NCBI GenBank assembly: GCA_013397935.1
Contig: VZRN01005893.1
Span: forward strand, 1,101,902-1,165,901
Source of the DNA: Dasyornis broadbenti
Taxonomy: Eukaryota; Chordata; Aves; Passeriformes; Dasyornithidae
DNA: 64,000 nucleotides
Direction of reading: 5' to 3'
A model generated the notes under the pieces. It ran no database searches, had not been told where the DNA came from, and saw only the letters and a program-made list of their open reading frames with translations. Shown here piece after piece: positions 1 to 9,300 of the stretch (position 1 is its first letter; the number at the start of each line of letters is the position of its first letter). The position numbers and the translations under genes were made by a program.

Positions 1-693
1 ATAAGTCTGCACAGAAGGTACCAGTGATAGAGGTGTCTGGGTGATGCAGGGCTTCCAGAATTTTATTGAAGGTTGCTATTTCCAAGAGATGTTGAAAGTT
101 TAAAAGAAAAAAAGTGTTTGATCAGAATTCTTTGGCCAGCGGAACCTTCCACCATTCCTTGAGTGGAAGTAACCCTTTGGCTAGGTGGGAATTTACTGTC
201 TTAAAGTGAGTGTATTCTAGCTATGCAAATATTACAATTGTCTGTAACATGGCAATACTACCTGCCTTCCAGGGTATCAAGATGGCCTCTGTGTCTAATA
301 CTCTTTTGCACAGAACCAAAAAAAATCCAGTACAGAACACAGAGTGATAAACTTGCCAGTGAAATACTGTGCTCCTAAGCACATTCCAAAGGAGATCTGC
401 ATGGCAAAACTTTGAAGGAAGGGCAGAAGAGGAACAATACCAGCAGTTAGCAATGGGAAGGATCATTTTGTTTCAAAACCCTGTGCCTCTGAAGTTAGTA
501 GCTGTCACCTACAAAAAGTTATTATCTCTAGCAGAGGAGCACTAAGCAGCGTTAAACAAAAGGAAGAATTAAGTTCATTATCGTAAATTGGTTTATCTTA
601 GAACTATCTTGGAATATAATATAATTTTTAAATAGTGCATTAAGGAAATAAAATACAAATGAACAATTCTTTTAATATGATTGACCAAGAAAC
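1..693. other. Unassigned non-coding flank
   Basis: This stretch has ordinary bird base composition (AT-rich, few CpG). It shows no repeat family I recognise and no open frame with protein-like content. It directly abuts the retrovirus-type element that begins at about 694, so its last bases are the presumed pre-insertion flank. Confidence 0.6.
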
Positions 694-1101
694 TGCTGTT
701 GGTTAACCCTGGCTGGATGCCAAATGCCTGCCAAAGCTTCTCTATCACTGCCCTCCTCAGCTGGGCAGGGGACAGAAAGTATAATGAAAGGATCATGGGT
801 CAAGATAAGGGCAGGAAGAGATCACACATCGGGGACCATCATGGACAAAACAGACTCCTCTTGGAGAAATTAGTTTAATTTCTTGACAATCAAATCACAG
901 AAAAATAATGAGAAATAAACCCAAATCTTAAAACCTGTTCCCCTGACACCACCTTTATTCCTGGGCTCAACTTCACTCCCATTTTCTCTCTCTTCTTCCT
1001 TCAAAAGGCACAGAGGAATGGGGATTGGGGACTGCACTAAGTTCCTCGCACATCTCCGCCACTCCTTCTTCCTAAGGGACAGCACTCCAGACACTCTTCC
1101 C

Positions 1102-1139
1102 CTGCTCTAGCCTGAGGTCCCTTCCTCAGGCTAGAGTAG
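1102..1139. repeat. Perfect 12-bp inverted repeat with 8-nt loop
   Basis: Arms ctctagcctgag (1105-1116) and ctcaggctagag (1125-1136) are exact reverse complements separated by 8 nt. Two more pairs plus a wobble extend the stem to about 15 bp. The hairpin sits inside the ERV-type element, between its pyrimidine-rich part and its tandemly repeated part, so it may be a family feature rather than unique to this locus. Confidence 0.8.
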
Positions 1140-1149
1140 TCTTCCATGA

Positions 1150-1540
1150 ACTTCTGCAATGTGAGTCCTCCCCATAGGCTGCAGTTTTTCATGAACTGTT
1201 CCAAAGTGGATCTCTTTCCATGGAGTGAGATCCTTCAGGCACGGGCTGCTCTAGAGTGGGTCCCCTGTGTGATCACAGGTCCTGCCAGCAAACTGCTCCA
1301 GAGAGGACTCCTCTCTCCTTGGGGCCTCAGGTGCTGCCAGAAGCAGACTGCTCTGGTGTGGGCTTCCCACAGGGTCAGAGCCTCTGTCGGGCATCCCCCT
1401 GCTCTGGTGTGGGGTCCTGCACAGGCTGCAGGTGGATCTTTGCTCCTGCATGGACCTCCATGGGCTGCAAGGGCACAGCTGCCTCACCATGGTCTGCACC
1501 AGGGGCTGCAGGGGAATCTCTGCTCCAGTGCCTGGAGCAC
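1150..1540. repeat. Degenerate ~50-bp tandem periodicity inside the ERV-type element
   Basis: A motif of the form ctgctcyrgngtggg recurs at about 1154, 1196, 1246, 1293, 1348, 1399, 1440 and 1494-1520, with spacings of 41-55 bp and a mean near 50. The 1348 and 1399 copies share ctgctctggtgtggg exactly. This looks like an old minisatellite-like expansion carried by the mobile element. On the minus strand it gives repeated Cys/Pro/Trp-rich short peptides, which are not evidence of a gene. Confidence 0.6.
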
Positions 1541-1745
1541 CTTCTCTCCCTCCTCCTTCACTGACCTTAGGGTCTGCAGGGTTGTTCCTCTCAGATATTC
1601 TCACTTCTCTCATCTAACTCTTGCTGTGTACCTTTTCCCCTTCTTAACTATGTTATCCCTGAGGGTCCACTTCTGTCGCTGGTGGGCTTGGCCTTGGCCA
1701 GTGGCAGCTCCATTGTGGAGTTGGCTGGCATTGGCTCTGTCATAA

Positions 1746-3554
1746 TCCTTTGAGCCTTTGTGACCAAATGTAACCCTTACATACGTGTAATGTCATATAT
1801 TAAAATTAATGGCATTGCATCCAACATGGTGCTGCTTTATAAGAATTTGAAGAAAACCAGAACCCTGGGAAGTTACCACTGAGGATGTAAAAGTATTCAG
1901 CTTCTCTTTCTTTGTTAAAAGAAGACAGTTTTACCTCACAAAATGGCAGTTGGTTTGGCTGATTGTAGTTCTAAAAGATTGATATTGTTCAAATATTGAA
2001 GTATACATCTCATTGTGAAAGATATACTGTGCAAAATAGACTGCCACCCCAAAACCAGAAGGAATATAAATGCAAAATTAGAAAAAGAGCATCAGTGTTT
2101 CAGAACACATATGGAAGAATCTTTCAAGGTCAATGCTCATTTGTTTTCCTCCACATCTAAACTCTTTGTATTCTCTAGGCTCAAATTTCAGGTTCAGGAG
2201 CTAGCAGAGATTTGGTAGGAGAACAAGAAAAAGATTTCTTTTAAGACATGGGATTGTGCTGTTAACTCAAAATGGAGATCCAGTCAGTGAGCACAGAACT
2301 CAGATCTGACTTTTTCTTCAAAAACAGAAAAGCTCTTTATAAAGCAGAGTTTCAATTTTCTAAAATCACGGCTAATAAATTCCCCAGCTGCCTTCTTGTA
2401 CTATAACACATTAAAATCTACTTTTCAAAGACCTGAGGTGTTATGATGCATTGTGTTTTCCTCTATCTCTCTTACCAGTGGCAATAAGACCTCTGATTTC
2501 CAGAAAGTCAGACTGCATGGAACTCATCTCACAACTCTTGCCCTGTCACTTGTGATGAGAAAACTCACAGCAAATCCAAGCTTTCTGGAGCAGTAAGACA
2601 GGGCAGAAAGGTGGCTGTGATGGTGAGGAAACTGCAGATCTTTTCCCCACAACTGTGCTGAAACAGCATGCTAGTCCCATTGTTTTTATGTACTTATTTT
2701 TGGCAGTAAGTAAATTGGAATATGTTGTTTTCTGCTACCACAGAGAGTCATCCAGCACTTCAGTTAGTGAACACATTATTTCATTCTGAGGTTTTACTAT
2801 TACTGCTCCAGATTCTGGTCTGCTTGTACCGTCTGTAAGGAGACACAGTAAACATGGTCTATTTAATCCCACTCTACGAGAAAGAAAATAATTTTTTTTT
2901 TCCACACAGAGAAGACTTAAGATTTTAGTTGTGAATTCTCAGCAAAACTAACTTTGACTTGGAGGCTTCCCATGTTCTTTACCAGGAGATAAGAGAGGAA
3001 AATTCTTTTTAGGTAATTATTCTCAATATTTTCCTGTGTTTAGAGTGATACTAAAGCAATTTACATGGAAGGCATTTATGAAACAGTTTGATTAGGCAGC
3101 AGGCACAACAAGCAGTGCTATTTGGAGGGTTAACGCTTGCACTGGTTGTGGAGCTTTGAGGCACACAGCCAGAGGCCAAGTGACATTAGCTGCTCAAGAA
3201 ATGCACTAATCGCCTTAGAAATGCAATGCCTGGAGAGTCTCTTAGGTATTATGTAATGGAAATTGTAAGGGAAAGGATAAAAGTCAAACTTTGTGTATTT
3301 ACTGAAGATTATTGGCGTAGTTGTGACATCATTGACGGACAGTCACAAGACACCTTTTGTGTACATAGTGCAACAGTCAGGTGGCAATTAGTGCAATGCC
3401 ACCCAGGCAGCCGGGTATGTGGTACCGTACCTACAAACATGCTCCAGGAGGTATTTCCCTAACAGGCGCTGCCTTTCATATTCCGTATGCAGAAGGTGCC
3501 ATAGGACTGATTATTGGTTTGTAGTAACCATGGCATTGTCATCTGAAAGGCTGG
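1746..3554. other. Unassigned non-coding sequence
   Basis: There is nothing gene-like here. The part from 3200 to 3550 is somewhat richer in GC and CpG than its surroundings and has short open frames, but I see no domain and no known repeat. It lies immediately 5' of the CR1 copy, so an older unrecognised repeat is possible. Confidence 0.55.
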
Positions 3555-4163
3555 TTTTTCCCCCTCACATCGAAAAGGACATTGAGGTACTGGAGTGCAT
3601 CCAAGGATGGCCAATGAAGCTGATAAAAGGTCTAGAAAATATGTTTTTATGAGGAACAGCTGAGAGAACTGGGGTTGTTTGGTCAGGAGCAGAGGAGGAG
3701 GCTCGGGGGGACCTCATTGCTCTCTACAACTACCTGAAAGAAGGGTATAACCAGGTGGAGAGTTGTTCTCTTCTGCCATGTTTCAAGTGAAAGGTTGAGA
3801 TGAAATGGCCTTGAATTGCTCAAGGGGAGGTTCAGATTAGATATTAAAAAAACAAAAAAACAACCAAACAAAAAAANNNNNNNNNNNNNNNNNNNNNNNN
3901 NNNNNNNNNNNNNNNNNNNNNNNNNNNNNNNNNNNNNNNNNNNNNNNNNNNNNNNNNNNNNNNNCCCAAAAAAATACTGAAGAGTGGTCAGGAATAAATT
4001 TCCCAGGGAGATAGTGAAATCACTATCTCTGGAAATGTTCAAGAGGCGTTTGGATGTGACACTTGGGAATATGGTTTAGAGGTGATTATGGTGGTGCTGG
4101 GTTAATGGTTGGATGTATGATCTTGAAAGTCTCTTTCAAACTTGATGATTTCATGACTCTGTG
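3555..4163 (+). mobile_element. CR1 LINE, 5'-truncated, sense orientation
   Basis: This is a non-LTR retrotransposon fragment holding the 3' end of the reverse-transcriptase ORF and the 3' tail. Diagnostic CR1 segments appear in order: gacattgaggtactggag (3579-3596), a gaggaacagctgagagaactgg-like stretch from 3651, gacctcattgctctctacaa near 3710, the ggggaggttcagattagata segment near 3824, then after the gap tttcccagggagatagtg and gtttggatgtgac, and finally a degenerate tail ending gatttcatgactctgtgg (4146-4163) that matches the ATTCTRTG-type CR1 terminus. Substitutions and frame breaks show it is dead. Most avian CR1 copies are 5'-truncated like this one. An internal A-rich tract expanded here and holds an 88-N gap. 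Confidence 0.93.
3877..3964. other. Assembly gap (88 N)
   Basis: The run of N is bounded by A-rich sequence with interspersed C on both sides. It falls where the CR1 consensus has only a short A-rich segment, so the gap probably masks a slippage-prone A tract. Confidence 0.99.
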
Positions 4164-7094
4164 GTTCCCCACATCCTCTTTATGATTGCTCAGCTAGAAA
4201 CACAAACAATGATTTGAGCCTATAGAGTGCTTTTGTTAGGATCCATGCAGTGTGAAGGACTCTGCAAAATGCCAATGGGCTTTTGACTTATTTGGGGTAT
4301 TCAGCCATCTCTTTAATAGGTAAAGGCTAGGAAAGCAAAAGGGAAGTATATTAATGAGGTAATTAAGATTGGGATGGATTATGACTCATCTAGACTAGCA
4401 GAAATCCCAAAGTTAAAGAAAGCAGTCCTGATCTGCATGGAGACATTTGGCATACAAAGATGGTCCCTGGGTGAAACAATTAAGTGGCATGATGTCCTAA
4501 CAGACTCACAACTCCCAGAGTCCAGAAGCTGGCTGTCAGAAGCCCAGACTTGTGAACAGCAGAGTCTGGATATTTAGGCATATCATACTTAACTCCCTGA
4601 TATTTTAGAGTTTCACCACAAATCAGTTGAATTTTCTAGGCTGGATTTTGTAGGTGTCCCCTCTGTGATGAAGCAAAATGCTCTGTAGGAGAACTTTGAA
4701 CTGCTCCATGGAAATCTTATGATGGGTGTGGGAGGATGGAAGGTAGTCCATGAGTTTAAAAGCAGTAGTTCTTACCTGCTTATATTAAGAGCTGAGAAAA
4801 TTAAGGAATTAAAAAAGGAATGCTGTAATTTTCCTACTACTGAGCAGTTCAGGTCAGGTATTAGGGCTCTGTGCAAATCTGTTAATTTAATTGAAACTCT
4901 ACAGCTGCCTCTCTGCCAGAATTCACAAGCCTGAAAAACAAGTCCCACAAAGCTCAGAGGCTTCAGCTAGCAAGTCCACTGCTGTTCAGCTGATGGCCTT
5001 CTGATATAATTGTAAAAGCCATGAACTCTAAATAAAAATGAAGAAAACAAAAGAGTTAGAAAATTCTCTTTAAAGGAGTAAAGATTCCCTTGGCAAGTCT
5101 TAAATGTTGCTACTAAGCTTTGTATTTTTATCACAGAAGAAGATGATAATGTGGTGGTAAAAGACAACTTTAACTAGAGACAAGATAGAAAAAGTATTTA
5201 GGAATTGCTGAAGTGAATCAGCTTCAGTGGCCTATGTGCTATGGCATCTGTTCTTTGACTGTGGTGATTGCTGCAGAAGTGAGGAATGGAGTGGTAAACA
5301 ATGCTGGAACAGTGTGTCCTAGGAGAAACCACGAGAGTGGGGACTACAGCCTTCTCTTCATGACTCCAAACAGGCCTTACTGGGGCCCCTAGTCCTGGAA
5401 AAGAACACCATGGCCTTAAAAGATACTTGATTTAATTCTTCTTGCTTTAATTGTCAATCCCCCACTCTTACTCATGCTACTGCCATGCAGGCTCAGAATT
5501 AATTCAGGAATTATTTGGTGTAGCAAGATAAGAGACAGAATCATCTGAAAGTTTATTCCTTTCTCCAAGTCACGTTTTTGCTTCCCCTACTTTGTTCATC
5601 AGTTTTATTTGCTGAAAGCAGGGCTGACATAATTTTGAAACACCTCACTATGAACAAAGGACACCACTCTATTCTTGTCATGCCAGTAACTACTGCATTT
5701 AACAAGCACAAGGATTTGAGGTACAGGAACGGAAGGCTTGGGAGCAGATACTTACATGCCTTTCCCATACCGAAGAATTGAAAGATTTTATCTTCTGAGT
5801 ACCAAACTAATTAATCTGAGGTTTCATATTCTGAAAAAGGACAGTGTGCTTTTGCAGAACCTAGACTTCTTGTCTTCATCCATGGCAACAATGAATGATG
5901 AGATGTGGTTCTACCCCCACTGCCAGCTAGCTTCATATTTCAAGTACCTCCATCAAAGCAGAAAACTCTATCAAATAATTATGAAACAATGTGGTTTGAT
6001 AGACCTTATCTTATATCTTGAAGGAAATTGTTCAGCTGAAATTGAGAGCCTTATTTTCCCAAAGTAAGAAACTCTTAACAGCAAAGGAAATAACACACTG
6101 GTTTCAATCCTGTAACTTGATGTTTGTAAGAGCAATATTAAATTCTAGTTCAGAAAAATTTTAGACAACAGTGATTCAGATTGCTTCTCTATTTTAAACT
6201 CATAAAGAGCTCAGGAAGACTTTGCTTCCTAACTGTGACCCATGGTGTGCAACCATAGTGATGCAATTTGCCATGGAAAAGGGATTAAATTCATTATACC
6301 TACTTGCAAAGTAATCTGCAAAGATTTGGTTGGTACATGCCTCACTTTGGGCTCAGGTCTTGTCCATGCAGTGCCCTTGAAAAGGTTGTCATACAATGCA
6401 CTTGGCTGTATGGCAGGTGTGTGCCAGATGAAGGCAGAGCCCTGCCTCTTTCCCAGCACTTCACAAGTGCCCACGACAGTGATACAACCGTGCATTGCAT
6501 TGACTGACAGAAGAGCAGGATTGTGTTCAGTCCACTAGGAGAGCCAAGCACTCTCACACTTAAGTGTTATGACTGAATAAAATTGCATCAGTGGTTTTGT
6601 ATCTTCCAAATCCATAAAAAACCATGATCACCTTAACAGATATTGATCACTGAGTACTCTAAGTGAACACAAATATTAGTTCTTTGCCTCCAAGAATAAA
6701 ATTCAAATTGTAAAATACTTTAAAAATGAATAATATTTACTTTGCTTTATTACATTATTTATTGAAGTTACTCTTGCTTTACTATTGTTTTCACAGATGT
6801 CATATACTACTCCACCTTTCCTGTTATAAGAATATTTCACTAGTGACTAGTATTTGCAAATCAACTAAACAGTAATGGAAGCTTCTTCACCTTTCATGCT
6901 TTCAGTTGAGCACCCCAAACTATTTAGGATACAATGACTAGAGAGGCTAGCCTTGGACAGACTGTTCAGAACTGATCTATTTTGCTTATAACGTGATATT
7001 TCAGAAGTGGAATTTGTTGGAAAGCATATAAAAAATTATTTGTTGAGTAACAGTCAGCTCTTACTCTCTTTTGTCACGTGTCTAAGAGAGGAAG
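4164..7094. other. Unassigned non-coding sequence
   Basis: This is AT-rich single-copy-looking DNA without recognisable repeats. Open frames of up to about 109 codons (for example near 5738-6067) show no domain, no conserved motif and no plausible splice frame. At 5884-5890 there is a CCATGGCAAC-type RFX half-site, too short to call on its own. Confidence 0.55.
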
Positions 7095-7126
7095 GTTGAT
7101 ATGTAAAGCAGTTGACATGTAAAGCA
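7095..7126. repeat. 16-bp direct tandem duplication
   Basis: gttgatatgtaaagca is followed immediately by gttgacatgtaaagca, identical apart from one T to C change. This is a recent slippage-type duplication with no associated gene. Confidence 0.9.
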
Positions 7127-9060
7127 GAAAGTTACATCATAAGGTTCAAAACATAGAAAGGAAAGGAAAACATTAAATAATGCAAACACGAAATTAAAAT
7201 GAGTTTGTGTTTCTAGAGTATGATATCATAGAGTTTTCTGGGACTTGCTCTGTATCCCTATAATCCCTAATAGCCTTAAAATTTGAAATCAAGGCTTGAA
7301 GGAAATCAATGACAATTATTCCACTGATTCCAACACTCCCTTCTTACCAAGAGACACATATAAATAGTATCAGTTTTACCATGGATTTAAAACATTTGTC
7401 TCCTCATGAAAATAGTATTACAAAAAACAAGAGTTAGTGTATCAATTGTGGGAGATTTTCCTTGCAGAATTGTGGAGGGACATTGACAACAGCAATGTGA
7501 TTTGTGACCTGCTTCAGCACAGCAAAAGATTTCGGCCATGAAACAGTGTTTAGAAGACCTAGAGTCAGAAACAGAATATAGGGGAATGGGATCAGTGTAT
7601 GGCAACAGTTACATGTCGTGAGACCTGACCTGTCACTGTATGGCTTTGTAGCAAGAATAAGGAACAAACATGAGAACAAGAGTTGCCATGTGTGACTTTC
7701 AGAGCACAGCGTGAGCCTTTTACATCCTCACTGTTGCCAGGCCCTGAATGTTTAGCATGAGACCTTGGTGGGAAAAAGGGCTTATAGAAGTCGTTTGCCA
7801 TTTGAACCGCCTGGCTCGATAGAGTTGGATGGGGCAAATGCAGCATAACACTCTTAGCCTGCTGGAGTCTTCCAACCATTGAAGTAACAACTGGCAATTT
7901 TGTCACATTGTTTTCAATTAAAAGAGTATATCTAAAGAAAAAAGAAAAAGGCACAGTAGAAGAGCAATCTTGCACAAACCATCACATGCTGTTTGGCAGC
8001 GAGTTCTTACAGGGGTTACAGCAGTGCTTGGCCCGTGCCGCACACTCGTGGGAGAGTTTGCCCATGGGGCAGCAGGCAGGCCTCTGCCACTGACAGCACC
8101 TCCAAAGGCAGATGAGCACACAGGTGTGTGCGTGGGTGGGGAGTATATAATGAAGGAAGAAAAATAGCAAATGGAGAGATAAACCACACAAAGGGGCTAT
8201 GTTTGAGCATTGTTATGAAAATTCAGAGGCAGCAAGAGCTGTAAAAGTTACTTGCTGTTCCACATAATGAGCTAAGTGGTACAAGATTCTGCAAAGGCTC
8301 AGGACTCTTCCATGTTTCTTAAGGACAAATGAATGTCTTTCATTTTGCTAGAAGACAAGTTCTTGTCTGAATAGATATGAGTGACTTTCCTTCCCTGACA
8401 TTACTTAAGTGAAATTCTGTACTGTGTTAAAATCTTTGATGCAAAAATTTCAGTCACAGGTCGTTCTGTATGTAAGGTTATATTCCCTTGGTTATTTAGG
8501 TCTGTATATTATACATGCGTAAGCTTTTTACAAGCTCATTTGTGTGTTTCGTGATTAAAAATTCTGTTTATGTTTTTTCGCTTGTCAAGACATAATCAGC
8601 TTTCATGCTGTGTCTATGTGATATCTTCAATAATCAGTTAGGTTTATGGGGAAAGCAGGAGCAGCAATGCTGTACAAAGTGCTTCTTGGGGATGAGTTTG
8701 AAGCTGTGAGCTTCGTTTTCATTCTGCTTCACTTAAAATCTGAAAGCTGTGGGCTGCTGCCAAGGGAAGTTTCTCTAACAGCCTGGACTCTGTTAGCTAA
8801 CTAGCTCCCCCTCTTGAAACTCCAGAAATGCTGACGGGAGTCAGGGATGTAAAGGGAAGTGAAATGAAATCCATCGGTGTTGGTGTTCTCTCATTTTTAT
8901 AACAGTTGTGGATGTTTTTCCTCATGTGTAACTGACAGCTGGGAATGTCCTTATCTTGCTGCTGGTGGTTTCTGAACTGACCTTGTAAGAATGTAAAAGG
9001 GGGTTTTGGTGTCTGTTGCACAGGAGTTCAAGGCTGCAGAGGTCACCCTAGTGCCAGTGT
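7127..9060. other. Unassigned non-coding sequence
   Basis: No gene is supported. Around 7980-8110 the composition is locally richer in GC and CpG, and a short minus-strand frame there is Cys-rich, but it has no recognised fold, lacks a signal peptide with a plausible cleavage site, and has competing frames in the same DNA. A CACGTG E-box occurs at 7076. Confidence 0.5.
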
Positions 9061-9300
9061 CCAAAGGAGAAAGGCTGCAGAGTGCCCCAGCTGAAGGGCG
9101 CCGGAGAAGGATGGTGGAGGACAAGGATGGCTGGGGGACAGGATGGTTCAGCCGCGCCCCGCAGCAGCCCCTGCCTGGGACTCCAGCAAACACCAGGGCA
9201 GGAAGGGAAGGGCCCATCTGTGCAGGACACAAACATCAGCTGTGCCTCCTGGGGCATTCCTGCCTGACAATGAGCCCAGCTGACACGGGGAGGTGGCAGC
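9061..9300. other. GC-rich patch in AT-rich surroundings
   Basis: By hand count about 64% of these 240 bases are G or C, against a background I judge to be near 40%. It includes a gccgcgccccgcagcagccc core at 9151-9170. Several frames on both strands are open, which is expected for GC-rich sequence and does not show coding. It could be a small regulatory island, a lncRNA exon or an unrecognised repeat. Confidence 0.45.

Larger units (their letters stand above)
694..1745 (-). mobile_element. Truncated endogenous retrovirus-type element (LTR end plus adjoining internal region)
   Basis: Read on the minus strand, this block matches, from memory, the 3' part of a high-copy avian/passerine ERV-type repeat. 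On the plus strand the recognisable landmarks are a TG-initiated border at 694 followed by the segment around ggttaaccctggctggat, a caaaacagactc segment at 846-857, a 21-nt pyrimidine run at 982-1002 (a polypurine tract on the element's own strand, as precedes a 3' LTR), and repeated ctgctc/ctgcag motifs from 1150 to 1540. The similarity fades near 1745 in a GGCATTGGCTCTGTC-like segment that runs on further in other copies I recall, so this copy appears truncated at its 5' side. Open frames here, including about 199 plus-strand and 120 minus-strand codons, are low-complexity products of the repeat and are not host genes. No gag, pol or env domain is visible and the copy is defective. Whether it belongs to ERVL, ERVK or another class is uncertain. 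Confidence 0.68.

Noticed and set aside
1146..1745. 199-codon plus-strand frame, the longest in the window
   Set aside because: It runs antisense through the ERV-type element and its tandem block, so it is a by-product of repetitive GC-richer sequence.
7982..8191. Cys-rich minus-strand peptide as a possible secreted micro-protein
   Set aside because: The cysteine spacing fits no family I know, and the same DNA is open in several frames on both strands, as expected for locally GC-rich sequence.
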